Shown piece by piece: positions 35,030 through 43,544 of a DNA stretch of 64,000 bases (its first letter is position 1; every line of letters begins with the position of its first letter). The notes under the pieces were generated by a model. The model ran no database searches. It was given only the letters and a program-made list of their open reading frames with translations, and was not told the DNA's origin. A program made the position numbers and the translations under genes. The stretch comes from an uncultured bacterium (GTDB lineage: Bacteria; Bacillota_I; Bacilli_A; RFN20; CAG-826), in contig CASFQA010000001.1 of NCBI GenBank assembly GCA_949296775.1, positions 1-64,000 of the forward strand, written 5' to 3'.

Positions 35030-35353
35030 ATGCTAGTCATCAATATCTATTACTCGGGAAACAACGGGGCCGCCAAAGCCTTCGCGAAGGAGATGGAGGA
35101 AAGCGGCCTCGCTTCTTTAATCCGACAAGAGGCCGGCAATCTCGGCTATGAGTATTTCTATCCTTTCGTTGACGATGAAACCATCCTCCTCATCGACAAA
35201 TGGACCGATCAAAAGGCTTTGGACGCCCATCATCAAACCCCGATGATGGGGCAAATCGCTAAGTTAAGGAGCAAGTACGATTTAAATATGAAGGTCGAAC
35301 GGTATCTTTCTCTGCCGGATAACCCTTCCGATGACGTTTTCATCCGTCATTGA
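35030..35353 (+). CDS. Antibiotic biosynthesis monooxygenase-domain (YgiN-like) protein
   Basis: About 107 residues from ATG 35030 (an ATG at 35024 is directly behind the -10 box and less likely). It has the ABM ferredoxin-like fold: INIYYSGNNGAAKAFAKEM, then EYFYPFVDDETILLIDKWTD and ALDAHHQTPMM, matching small quinol monooxygenase-like proteins. Substrate unknown. The stop TGA abuts the stop of the convergent membrane gene, the palindrome TGATCA serving both strands. Confidence 0.75.
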   Translation: MLVINIYYSGNNGAAKAFAKEMEESGLASLIRQEAGNLGYEYFYPFVDDETILLIDKWTDQKALDAHHQTPMMGQIAKLRSKYDLNMKVERYLSLPDNPSDDVFIRH

Positions 35354-36736
35354 TCACGCTTGTCTAGATAGGCGGCGACGAGTTCGACTCACCAAGAGCT
35401 GGAAGCCAAAGAAAATAAAGAACAAGCCAATGTATACCGCGTAAAGGCCAAGAAGGTATAAGGGGTTGACCTCGCAGTTCCCGATATGGAAATTCAGCCA
35501 TCCGGGGACTTCGATCGGCAGGGGGTTGACCTGGGTGAAGGCGAAGTTTAGATACAATAGCTCCGGTAAGTGGTTCCCCTCGGCGTCGACCCAAGTGGAC
35601 GAAGCGTTGGTGATGAGGACCGAGACCCCGGTGGCGATGAGGATGACCACCCCATAATAGGCGATGGGAATCAGGCAGTTTTTCAATCGGAATCCGCTAT
35701 GACCGAGCATGATTGGCAAGACGGAAAGAAGAAAAAGCAATAAGTGGGTCGAGGTGAAATAAAGGAAGGAATAATCAAAGACCGAACCGAAGTTCTGGAT
35801 TCTCCCGAAATAGAAGAAGACGGTCAAAGCCCCGGCCGAGTGGACGAAGAAGGCGATGTCATAGAGGATCTTTTTCCGCAAGGTAACCGAGAGTAAGACG
35901 ATGATTTTGCCGATGTCGCAGATGAAGAGGGGGATACTCGACAAGACGATGTTATAGATGTTATAGCCATCCCCGATCAGCATCGAGTCCTTGCCGGCGA
36001 AATGGATGGTCAAGACGATGGCCATGGCCCGGAGGTAAAAGACTTGTTTGTCCTTATCCGCCTTTTTCAATAGGAAGTAGGCGAGCCAAGTGAAGAAGAT
36101 GACCAGACCGAACATCAGGAAATGCCAAACGGTGAAATTGTCGAAATGGGTTGCTTGCTGGAACCATTCCGGGCTATGGGATATCGGTTCGGAAAGAATA
36201 TTGAGCGGGATGGTGATCAAGACGAAAAGAGGGAAATAGGCTAGCGACTTCCAGTCGGAAGGGCGATACTTATTGCCAAGAAGGTAATATAAGCCGATGC
36301 TTAGCAATAAGGCGGCTTGGAAGACGAACATAGCCAAGATGGCGAAACGGGGCATGAAAAGGTTGATCGAATCGTAAATCGCCATCGTCACCGCATCGAG
36401 GTTGTTCCGATTCGGGGTGTTGAGGCTGGTTTTGGTCATCCCGGCGTATTCGAATAGGCAAAGGAAAGAGAGCAAAGAAAACAAAGGATAGAGCAGTTTG
36501 AGGATATCCTGGCTTTTCTTGTGATGGAGGTAAACCGCCAATGGGACGAGCAGATAAGCGGCCATCTTCGCCAATTCCGTCAAAACGAGCCAAAACGAGA
36601 AGTCGCTCATCCTCGAAAAGACATGGAATTGGTTGAAGGTAAAAGACTGGAGCAGGCCGAAAAGCAAATATAGTCCCGCCCCGACTTTTAAGGCGATATC
36701 CCAATATTTCCCGAATGGTTTTTCTTGAATTTGCAT
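35354..36736 (-). CDS. Polytopic membrane protein, YwaF-like C-terminal part
   Basis: 460 residues with about twelve hydrophobic segments and no catalytic motif. The second half (LSSIPLFICDIGKIIVLLSV, the HSAGALTVFFYFG segment and the GWLNFH region) resembles the YwaF/TIGR02206 family of conserved integral membrane proteins with unknown function. It starts 17 bases after the glnN stop, so it is probably co-transcribed with glutamine synthetase; whether this has meaning for nitrogen metabolism is unknown. Confidence 0.65.
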   Translation of the reverse strand: MQIQEKPFGKYWDIALKVGAGLYLLFGLLQSFTFNQFHVFSRMSDFSFWLVLTELAKMAAYLLVPLAVYLHHKKSQDILKLLYPLFSLLSFLCLFEYAGMTKTSLNTPNRNNLDAVTMAIYDSINLFMPRFAILAMFVFQAALLLSIGLYYLLGNKYRPSDWKSLAYFPLFVLITIPLNILSEPISHSPEWFQQATHFDNFTVWHFLMFGLVIFFTWLAYFLLKKADKDKQVFYLRAMAIVLTIHFAGKDSMLIGDGYNIYNIVLSSIPLFICDIGKIIVLLSVTLRKKILYDIAFFVHSAGALTVFFYFGRIQNFGSVFDYSFLYFTSTHLLLFLLSVLPIMLGHSGFRLKNCLIPIAYYGVVILIATGVSVLITNASSTWVDAEGNHLPELLYLNFAFTQVNPLPIEVPGWLNFHIGNCEVNPLYLLGLYAVYIGLFFIFFGFQLLVSRTRRRLSRQA

Positions 36737-36753
36737 CGGTTTTTGCGGTCTTT

Positions 36754-38847
36754 TCAGTTAGTGTGGAACAATAAATCCCCGTAAGAAGGGATCGGCCAAT
36801 AGGACTTATCGACCAAGCATTCAAGCTTATCAAGCGGCGAGCGGACTTTCTTCATGTCCATCAATAGGGAGTCGCGGGAGAAAAAGGCGAGCTCATGGCC
36901 TTTCAGCCCCTTGGCTTTCGCGATGTCGACATCAAGGGCAATGACCGCCTCGAAGGCCTCGTCGATGAGCTTGCTTACTTCCTCAAGGGTCTTGTTGGCG
37001 TAAGTTGAGCCGGTATATTGCTCGGTCTCCTTAACTAGCAACGTCAAATAACGATTGGCGGCTGGCAAAAGCGACTTATGGGCCATATGCGATAAGGTTT
37101 TGGCGTCGATCAAAGCCGCCGAACCGTAATTGGCGAATTTGATCTCCTGCCTCGAGGTCAGCTCGGATTCGCTTAGGACGTGGGAGGCGCGGTAAAGCTC
37201 TTTTACCGATTCCGAGCCGAGGGCTTCGATGGCCTCGACCGCGGTTTTTAACTCGGTTAACCCCCTGTTTTTGGCTTCCTCGCGCCATTGCTCGGAATAG
37301 CCGTCACCGGAGAAAATTATCCGGCGGTGGGCTCGCAGTGTTTTTTGAATCCATTCCTTGATGGCGGCCTCCTTATCGGTCCGCTTTTCGACGAAATCGG
37401 CGAATTTGGACAGTTCATAGCCGACCGCCGTATTGATGACGGTGCTCGATTCGGAGATGTTTTGGTTGGAACCGACCATCCGGAACTCGAATTTGTTGCC
37501 GGTGAAGGCGAAGGGGGAGGTTCGGTTCCGGTCGGTGTTGTCTTTGTAAAGGATTGGCAGCGTTTTGGCCCCGGTATCGATTATCGACCGGTCGTTATGG
37601 GTTGGGTCCTTCCCTTCGCTGAGCCTTTCGACCAAGAGCTCGAGATCCTGGCCAAGGAAAATCGAGACGATGGCCGGCGGGGCCTCGTCGCCTCCAAGCC
37701 GGAAGTCGTTGGCGTAGCTGGCGCTGCATTCCCTTAGCAAAGGGGCGAACTCGTCGGCGGAGGCCACGACGGCGGTGAGGAAGACCTGGAAGATCAGGTT
37801 GTTCTCCGGTTCTTTCCCCGGTTTTAGGAGGTTGACCCCCTTATCGGTCCCGATCGACCAATTGTTATGCTTCCCCGACCCATTGATTTGGGCGAAAGGC
37901 TTTTCGTCGAGCAAACAGACCAAGCCATGCCGCTTGGCGGTCCGCTTGAGGACCAGCATGATCAGTTGGTTTTGGTCGGCGGCGATGTTGCAGGGGGCAT
38001 AGATGGGGGCGAGTTCGTGTTGGGAGGGGGCGACCTCGTTATGCTCGGTCCGGGCTGGGACCCCTAAGCGCCACAAGGTTCGATTGACGTCATTCATGAA
38101 GGAGGCGACTTGGGTCCGAATCGGGCCGAAATAATGATCCTCCAGCTCTTGGCCTTTCGGGGCGCTCGCGCCGACTAAGGTCCGGCCGGTGTAGGCCAAA
38201 TCCTTCCGCTTGGCAAATCGCTGCCCATCGATAAGGAAGTATTCCTGCTCGGCTCCGGCATAAGCGATGACTCGGTCGGTTTGCTCGTCGCCTAATAGGC
38301 GGAGAGAGCGGACCGCTTGCTCGGACAAATAGTCCATCGAGCGAAGCAAAGGGGTCTTCTCATCGAGGGCTTCGTTGGTATAGGAGCAAAAGGCGGTCGG
38401 GAGGAAAAGGACGCAGCCGTTCTCGTCTTTGTATAGGAAAGCGGGGGAAGTGCAGTCGTAGGCGGTATAACCGCGGGCTTCGAAAGTGGCCCGGAGGCCG
38501 CCGGAAGGGAAAGAGGAGGCGTCGGGTTCGCTTTTGATGAGCTCTTTGCCCGAGAAAGAAAGGATCGGGGAACCGTCATCTTCGACTCCGGATAGGAAGG
38601 AATCATGCTTTTCGGCGGTTAGGCCGTTCAAAGGCTGGAACCAGTGGGTGTAATGGGTGGCCCCGTTATCCAAGGCCCAGGTTTTCAAGGCCACGGCTAA
38701 TTTCTCGGCCAAGGGGCCATCGAGGGCGATCCGCTTTTCCTTGACTTCCTTCAAGGCGCGGAAGCTATCTTCGTCGAGGTAGCGTTTGGCGGTCGCGTCA
38801 TTGAATACCAAACAGCCGAATTCATCTTTCAGGTAATTGTTTTCCAT
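36754..38847 (-). CDS. glnN: Glutamine synthetase type III
   Basis: 697 residues, the long GSIII form. Recognisable parts are THYTHWFQPL near the N-terminus, the ATP/metal segments QEYFLIDG, RTEHNEVAPSQHELAPI and FAQINGSGKHNNWS, and NRTSPFAFTGNKFEFR. It makes glutamine from glutamate, ammonia and ATP in the cytoplasm. GGGGAGAC lies just before ATG 38847. Its -10 box (TATAAT, minus strand 38878-38873) overlaps the -10 box of the divergent aldehyde dehydrogenase gene. I see no convincing GlnR box. Confidence 0.95.
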   Translation of the reverse strand: MENNYLKDEFGCLVFNDATAKRYLDEDSFRALKEVKEKRIALDGPLAEKLAVALKTWALDNGATHYTHWFQPLNGLTAEKHDSFLSGVEDDGSPILSFSGKELIKSEPDASSFPSGGLRATFEARGYTAYDCTSPAFLYKDENGCVLFLPTAFCSYTNEALDEKTPLLRSMDYLSEQAVRSLRLLGDEQTDRVIAYAGAEQEYFLIDGQRFAKRKDLAYTGRTLVGASAPKGQELEDHYFGPIRTQVASFMNDVNRTLWRLGVPARTEHNEVAPSQHELAPIYAPCNIAADQNQLIMLVLKRTAKRHGLVCLLDEKPFAQINGSGKHNNWSIGTDKGVNLLKPGKEPENNLIFQVFLTAVVASADEFAPLLRECSASYANDFRLGGDEAPPAIVSIFLGQDLELLVERLSEGKDPTHNDRSIIDTGAKTLPILYKDNTDRNRTSPFAFTGNKFEFRMVGSNQNISESSTVINTAVGYELSKFADFVEKRTDKEAAIKEWIQKTLRAHRRIIFSGDGYSEQWREEAKNRGLTELKTAVEAIEALGSESVKELYRASHVLSESELTSRQEIKFANYGSAALIDAKTLSHMAHKSLLPAANRYLTLLVKETEQYTGSTYANKTLEEVSKLIDEAFEAVIALDVDIAKAKGLKGHELAFFSRDSLLMDMKKVRSPLDKLECLVDKSYWPIPSYGDLLFHTN

Positions 38848-38871
38848 TGTCTCCCCTCTTTCGGTTCGGCC

Positions 38872-38878
38872 TATTATA
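38872..38878. promoter_or_regulatory. Overlapping divergent -10 boxes
   Basis: TATTATA reads TATTAT on the plus strand (aldehyde dehydrogenase; possible -35 TTGTCT at 38847-38852, 19-base spacer) and TATAAT on the minus strand (glnN). RNA polymerase could not occupy both at once. Confidence 0.5.
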
Positions 38879-38906
38879 GGGCAAAAGAGGGGGATTCGGT
38901 GTTAAA

Positions 38907-40259
38907 ATGTCATCCGTGGACGTCCGAAGTTTGTTTCTTTCCCTTTCCCAAGCGCCTTGCTTAAGCATAGAAGAGTCGAAGGCGGCTTTGCTTTCGCTTA
39001 GGAAAGCGATCGTCTCTTATGAGGAGGAGCTGCTCTCGGCCCTCTACCTGGATTTAGGGAAGCCCCGGCAAGAGGCCTATATGTGCGAACTCGGCCTTAT
39101 ATATAAGGAAATCGATTATTACGCCTCCCATTTGGCCCGTTTCCGAAAACCCAAGCGGAAAAGAGGCGGGCTTGCTTCTTTCCCTTCCAAAGCCTATGTC
39201 GAGGCTCGCCCTTGGGGCACCTGTTTGATCCTTTCCCCATGGAATTATCCTCTTCTATTAAGCCTTGATCCCCTGGCGGCCTGCCTATCGATGGGCAATA
39301 AGGCGGTGCTGAAGCCAAGCGAATATTGCCCCCACGTGAGCCAGTTGATCCAGCGAATTGTCAATGAGGCGTTGTCGGATAAACAAGCGCTATGCGTCTT
39401 GGGGCCGAAGGAAACGGCTGAGCAATTGACAGCCCTGCCTTTCGATTTCGTTTTCTTCACCGGCTCAAGCAAGGTGGGGCGGGAAGTCTATAAGGCCGCG
39501 AGCGAGAACCTAACCCCCTGCGTCTTGGAGCTCGGCGGGAAATCGCCTTGCCTAGTAAGCGAGCACGCCGATCTCCGCCTAGCCGCCCGGCGGATCGTCT
39601 TCGGCAAATGCCTTAACGGCGGGCAGACCTGCGTCGCCCCGGATTACGTCCTCGTCGATAAGCGGGTGAAGGAGCCGTTCGTCTCAATGCTTAAAGAGGC
39701 GGTTGATGAGCTTTATCCTAATGGGATGCTTGGAAATGCTGATTATGGGAAAATCGTCTCTTCCGCCCACCTTCGCCGATTGCTTTCCCTTATCGATCGG
39801 CCGGTGCTATTGGGCGGAAAACATAACGACAGCCAATTGGAATTCACGGTCATTGAGGCCGATTTTGCGTCCTTATCGATGCAAGAGGAAATATTCGGCC
39901 CCCTTTTGCCGGTGATCGAATACGAGGATTTAGACGGGGCGATAAAGGCGATCTCCGACCGAGCGATCCCGCTTTCGCTTTATGTTTTCACCAAGAGCAG
40001 AAGCGAAGCCAAGTCGATCCTTTCCTCCCTCGATTTCGGTGGGGCGGTCGTCAATGACACCTTAATGCACCTAACCGTCCCCACCTTGCCTTTCGGCGGG
40101 AAAGGCGCCTCGGGACTAGGCTCTTACCATGGCCCTTATTCGTTAGCTTGCTTCAGCCGGGAGACCCCGGTTCTGCATCGAGGCAAAATTGACGTAAAGC
40201 TCCGCTACCCGCCGTTTTCTTCGAAGAAAGAAAAGCTTATTCGCAAAATCTTTCGTTGA
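38907..40259 (+). CDS. NAD(P)-dependent aldehyde dehydrogenase (ALDH3-like)
   Basis: 450 residues, the short form without N-terminal extension, as in class 3 enzymes. WNYPLLLSLDPLAACLSMGNKAVLKPSE, split here as segments around residues 110-137, forms the cofactor site. FTGSSKVGREV is the Rossmann turn, LELGGKSPC the glutamate region and GGQTCVAPDYV contains the catalytic cysteine. PFGGKGASGLGSYHG ends the fold. It oxidises a long-chain or medium aldehyde to the acid; natural substrate unknown. A basic, possibly membrane-associating tail follows. The ribosome binding site is weak. Confidence 0.88.
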   Translation: MSSVDVRSLFLSLSQAPCLSIEESKAALLSLRKAIVSYEEELLSALYLDLGKPRQEAYMCELGLIYKEIDYYASHLARFRKPKRKRGGLASFPSKAYVEARPWGTCLILSPWNYPLLLSLDPLAACLSMGNKAVLKPSEYCPHVSQLIQRIVNEALSDKQALCVLGPKETAEQLTALPFDFVFFTGSSKVGREVYKAASENLTPCVLELGGKSPCLVSEHADLRLAARRIVFGKCLNGGQTCVAPDYVLVDKRVKEPFVSMLKEAVDELYPNGMLGNADYGKIVSSAHLRRLLSLIDRPVLLGGKHNDSQLEFTVIEADFASLSMQEEIFGPLLPVIEYEDLDGAIKAISDRAIPLSLYVFTKSRSEAKSILSSLDFGGAVVNDTLMHLTVPTLPFGGKGASGLGSYHGPYSLACFSRETPVLHRGKIDVKLRYPPFSSKKEKLIRKIFR

Positions 40260-40300
40260 ACCTTCTTCCAATAAAGGTATGATTTAGGAGGGCAAGCCAC

Positions 40301-40317
40301 TTAGTATTGAATACTAG
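40301..40317 (+). promoter_or_regulatory. 15-bp perfect palindrome ahead of degV (FapR-box-like)
   Basis: TAGTATTGAATACTA at 40302-40316 is a perfect inverted repeat around a central G. With its flanks it resembles the FapR operator (TTAGTA-n5-TACTAA). It lies 33 bases before the degV start and would cover a promoter region. Assignment to FapR is inference. Confidence 0.5.
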
Positions 40318-40348
40318 ATAACTGTATATAAGCTTAAGGAGTAAAGAA

Positions 40349-41176
40349 ATGCGCAGAATCATCGTTGATTCCGGCTCATCGATCAAGCCGGACGAAGCCA
40401 AGGAATTGGGGATCGACGTCATCCCCATCCGGATCCTGATCGGCGGGACCGAGTATAGCGACGGGGTCGACATCGACTCATCGAAGCTTTATAAGCTGAT
40501 GGAGGAAACCAAGGAATTCCCCAAGACCTCTTTGCCTCATTTAGACGTGGTCGAGGGATTGGTCGATAAGTATCTTTCCCAAGGCGACGAAGTGCTGATC
40601 ATTTCCCTTTCCAGCGGGTTATCGAGCACCTATTCCGCCATCGCCTCGATGCTATTGGACAAAAAAGGGGTCACCGTATTCGACAGCAAAAACGCGGCCG
40701 GGGGCATGCGGATCTTGGTTTTGGAGGCCTTGAAGATGGCCGATAAGCCGATTGAGGAAGTGGTGGCGAGGCTAGGCGAAGTCCGGAGCAAAATCAGGCT
40801 GGTCTCCTTAACCGCCACCCTCGATTACCTGCTTAAAGGCGGAAGGCTTAAGAAAAGCGCCTGGATGGTCGGGACGTTGCTTCGCATCCTGCCGGTCATT
40901 TCCTTAACCCCAGAGGGGACGGTCGACTCGATCGCCAAAGTCCGCGGGGTCCACGGCGGCGTCAAATGGCTAAGCGAAAAGCCTTTCGAGGATGGTAATA
41001 TCGACCTCTCGATGCCGATCGTCGCCTCCTATACCCGAAGCCGCGTCAACCTCGACAAGGTGATGGAAGGGTTCGCCGCGAAAGGGGTTAAGCCGACCGA
41101 CTACGACGATCTTACCGCGACTTTGGCCGCCCACTGGGGGCCTGATGCCTTCGGCGTCTTCTATTGCGTCAAATAG
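40349..41176 (+). CDS. DegV/FakB-type fatty-acid-binding protein
   Basis: 275 residues of the DegV family: IIVDSGSSIKPDEA at the start, TSLPHLDV and SLSSGLSSTYSAI in the fatty-acid head-group region, and LKGGRLKKSAWMVGTLLRILPVI split over residues 163-185. FakB members bind a fatty acid so that FakA can phosphorylate it for phospholipid synthesis; no FakA is in the window. AAGGAG lies ten bases before ATG 40349. The palindrome upstream fits control by a fatty-acid-synthesis repressor. Confidence 0.87.
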   Translation: MRRIIVDSGSSIKPDEAKELGIDVIPIRILIGGTEYSDGVDIDSSKLYKLMEETKEFPKTSLPHLDVVEGLVDKYLSQGDEVLIISLSSGLSSTYSAIASMLLDKKGVTVFDSKNAAGGMRILVLEALKMADKPIEEVVARLGEVRSKIRLVSLTATLDYLLKGGRLKKSAWMVGTLLRILPVISLTPEGTVDSIAKVRGVHGGVKWLSEKPFEDGNIDLSMPIVASYTRSRVNLDKVMEGFAAKGVKPTDYDDLTATLAAHWGPDAFGVFYCVK

Positions 41177-41876
41177 CCTTGCTCAGCTCGTATAAGCCGA
41201 TGGAGACGGCGTTGTCGAGGTTAAGCGAATCCAATTCGCCGGATATCTTGATCAAAACCGGTTCCCCGACTTCAAGGTAGGAGCGGTCCAATCCTTTGGC
41301 CTCGTTGCCGAATATCAAGGTGGCGGGGCTTTTGAATTTGGTTTCGCTTAAATATTTTTTGGCCTGAAGCATAAAGGGGTAAAGATTATGCTCTGGATAG
41401 GCTTTCCGATACTCTTCGAAAGCGGAGAAATGGGCGATCCGCAGCCGGAAGAAAGCCCCCATCGATCCCCTAATGACCTTCGGGTCGAAGCAATCGGCGG
41501 CCGGCTTCACGATGGCTAAGTCCTTGACGCCGAAGGCGAGGCAACTTCGGATTATGGTGCCCATATTGCCCATGTTCATCGGGTTGACCAATAAGCAATG
41601 GGGAGAAGACGGGTCGAGCTTTTCGTCTTGCTTGAGGAATTCGGCGATGGCCATGACGTTGTCTTTGCCAGAAAGGGATTTGAAGATCTTCTGGTTATTG
41701 ACGATGACCGGGATGTTTTTCTTTTTCGCCATTTCTATGAGCCGAGAAGCCGTCTCCCCGGTTTTGAGTTCGGGGGAAAGATAAAGCTTGCTGACAGTGC
41801 CGAATTCCATTGCCTCGAAGCAGACGGTCAGCCCGATGGCGAAGGAAGTCGGGCTCTTTTTGTCGTATTTATCCAT
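41169..41876 (-). CDS. SpoU/TrmH-family RNA 2'-O-methyltransferase
   Basis: 235 residues. The SPOUT knot motifs are clear: NPMNMGNMGTIIRSC (motif 1), LIFGNEAKGLDRSY (motif 2) and LDSLNLDNAVSIGLYEL (motif 3). The N-terminal part (about 100 residues) is a short substrate-binding domain. It should methylate a ribose in rRNA or tRNA with S-adenosylmethionine; the target cannot be told. The last eight bases overlap the end of degV on the other strand. Confidence 0.88.
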   Translation of the reverse strand: MDKYDKKSPTSFAIGLTVCFEAMEFGTVSKLYLSPELKTGETASRLIEMAKKKNIPVIVNNQKIFKSLSGKDNVMAIAEFLKQDEKLDPSSPHCLLVNPMNMGNMGTIIRSCLAFGVKDLAIVKPAADCFDPKVIRGSMGAFFRLRIAHFSAFEEYRKAYPEHNLYPFMLQAKKYLSETKFKSPATLIFGNEAKGLDRSYLEVGEPVLIKISGELDSLNLDNAVSIGLYELSKAI

Positions 41877-41936
41877 GTTTGCTTAGCCGATTCGCTTTTC
41901 CTTGCCTACTTATTCAGTAGGGACGGTGGATATTCT

Positions 41937-42341
41937 ATGGCAAAAGAAACGAGTTTGCGAATCGGGCGGCTTGATAAAAGGAAGCTGGAGGCGCTTGGCC
42001 TATCCTTGGCTTTCGATCCGAGCCTGCATTTAGGGGCGGAGGTGCTTTCTCGGTTGGTGGAAACCGACCCGGACGGATACTTGAAGCGGATCGAGTTGAT
42101 CAAACGGATCGTTCATGACCCGGATTACCTTACCTGCCAAGGGAAACAATGCGTCGGCTTCGCCAAGTATTTCCCTTTGGAAGACGGGGGCTCGATGTTT
42201 GTTTGCTTCTTTGAGCTCAAAGGAAAGCCGAAACGTTATTTCCTGGCCCGTTTTCAGCTTCTCCAGCGGATCAAGCTTAACGGATTCGTCCGGATGGCAA
42301 AGAAGCGAAGCGCTGCTTGTAAAGCGACAAAGCCGAATTGA
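41937..42341 (+). CDS. Small protein of unknown function, possibly PBECR-like nuclease fold
   Basis: 134 residues from ATG 41937, preceded by GGTGGAT. The middle (YLKRIELIKRIVHDPDYL, then FAKYFPLEDGGSMFVCFFELKG and KRYFLARFQLL) recalls the phage-type barnase/EndoU-like PBECR proteins, in which a helix is followed by a four-stranded sheet. That match is a memory-based impression and weak. No immunity-type partner is obvious. The last 65 bases overlap the 3' end of the opposing membrane gene. Confidence 0.5.
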   Translation: MAKETSLRIGRLDKRKLEALGLSLAFDPSLHLGAEVLSRLVETDPDGYLKRIELIKRIVHDPDYLTCQGKQCVGFAKYFPLEDGGSMFVCFFELKGKPKRYFLARFQLLQRIKLNGFVRMAKKRSAACKATKPN

Positions 42342-42942
42342 TCCAAACGTAAAGGAGGACCAGTAGGTAGCTGAAGAGGAGAAAAAGGAAGATGTAGAGC
42401 CAGGTCAAGGCAGAGTCGGGGGCGAAAAACCAATAAGGATAGGCGGTGCCATTGGAGAAGATCGATTCGGGGAAGATGTAGGGGCGGATGTAGATGAAGA
42501 GCAAGTAAATGATGGGGTAGCATAAGGAAGAGAAGGCGGTGTAATAACGGACGGTCCCTTTCTCCTCAAAGCACATCCATTCCAAAATCGGGACCCCGAA
42601 CATAAGCGAATGGAAGAGGACGGCGTCTAGCGAAGGGTCGGTCGGCAAGCCGAAGATGAAATAAAGCAAGGAGCCGAGCATGCAAAAGGCGAAGACCGGC
42701 AACGCCAACCGCATATACATCCCGGCGGCGATCCCCTTTATCCCCCGGCGCAGATCGATGATGTTGGCGACGATGACGACGAAAAGGAAAAGGAGGAAAA
42801 CCAGGCAGGATTGGGTGGATATGAGGCAGAAGGCTTGACCGAAGGAGGGGGTTTGGCTAAGAAAGATGGCCAAACCTGATGAGAGCAAGGCGAATTCGAC
42901 GATTCGGGCGAGCAGGGCGATAAGACGGTTCCTTACGATCAT
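42277..42942 (-). CDS. Pr6Pr-like integral membrane protein
   Basis: 221 residues from ATG 42942 with six hydrophobic segments. The open frame extends further upstream but only over the divergent Nudix gene. The features LISTQSCLVFLLFLF, FHSLMFGVPILEW, YTAFSSLCYPIIYLLF and YPYWFF match the pattern of Pr6Pr (FAR-17a/AIG1-like) proteins, whose function is not settled; some members of the wider family hydrolyse fatty-acid esters. TATCCT lies 11 bases before the start. Confidence 0.65.
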   Translation of the reverse strand: MIVRNRLIALLARIVEFALLSSGLAIFLSQTPSFGQAFCLISTQSCLVFLLFLFVVIVANIIDLRRGIKGIAAGMYMRLALPVFAFCMLGSLLYFIFGLPTDPSLDAVLFHSLMFGVPILEWMCFEEKGTVRYYTAFSSLCYPIIYLLFIYIRPYIFPESIFSNGTAYPYWFFAPDSALTWLYIFLFLLFSYLLVLLYVWINSALSLYKQRFASLPSGRIR

Positions 42943-42947
42943 AGGCA

Positions 42948-42990
42948 AAGCAAGGATACCACTGAATAGAGAAAAAGCGTATCCTTGCTT
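42948..42990. repeat. 12-bp inverted repeat between divergent genes
   Basis: AAGCAAGGATAC (42948-42959) and GTATCCTTGCTT (42979-42990) are perfect inverted copies around a 19-base loop. Each copy places a TATCCT -10-like box a few bases ahead of one of the two start codons (42942 minus, 42994 plus). It may be a symmetric promoter/operator. Confidence 0.65.
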
Positions 42991-42993
42991 ACG

Positions 42994-43521
42994 ATGAAAA
43001 TATCCTTGATCCTTCAAGACGACCAATATCCCTTTGCTGGCTTCCGCGATACCCGAAAGGTGGCGCGGGCGATTATCTTCAACGCGAAAGGGGAAGTGGC
43101 GGTCCATCATATTTACCGCGACGATCAATTCGGGAAGCAGGCGTACCTCGAGACCCCGGGCGGGGGAGTGGACGAGGGCGAATCCTACGAAATGGCCCTT
43201 GAGCGGGAAGTCAAAGAAGAGCTTGGGGCCCACGTGCAGGTTTTGGAGTGCCTCGGGAGCTGTGAGGACGCCTATAACCTCATCGGGCGGAAGAACCTCA
43301 ACAAATTCTACTTATGCCGTCTGAAGGATCTCGACGCAGCCAAGCATTTGGTCTCGCGAGGCGATCGATTGATCCAGCATAGCGAGTGGTTGCCTCTTGA
43401 TACCGTTTTAGAGGAATACGCCAAAATGCCCGATGAGGGGGTTTCGGTTTTGGTGAAAAGGCGGGAAACCCCGTTTCTGAAGCTGGCTAAGGGCCGGATC
43501 GCTTACTATCTTAAACAGTAA
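42994..43521 (+). CDS. Nudix hydrolase (ADP-ribose pyrophosphatase-like)
   Basis: 175 residues from ATG 42994. A complete Nudix box is present: GGGVDEGESYEMALEREVKE followed by ELG, with the catalytic glutamates. The preceding segment (ARAIIFNAKGEVAVHHIYR) and the box position match ADP-sugar pyrophosphatases. No ribosome binding site is visible; TATCCT ends eight bases before the ATG, so the mRNA is likely leaderless or nearly so. Substrate not known. Confidence 0.85.
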   Translation: MKISLILQDDQYPFAGFRDTRKVARAIIFNAKGEVAVHHIYRDDQFGKQAYLETPGGGVDEGESYEMALEREVKEELGAHVQVLECLGSCEDAYNLIGRKNLNKFYLCRLKDLDAAKHLVSRGDRLIQHSEWLPLDTVLEEYAKMPDEGVSVLVKRRETPFLKLAKGRIAYYLKQ

Positions 43522-43544
43522 ATTTAAATTGCAATAAAAAACAT

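Noticed and set aside
42943-43233. 97-residue N-terminal extension of the Pr6Pr-like protein
   Set aside because: It is antisense to the Nudix gene and has no membrane segment; ATG 42942 gives the normal size.
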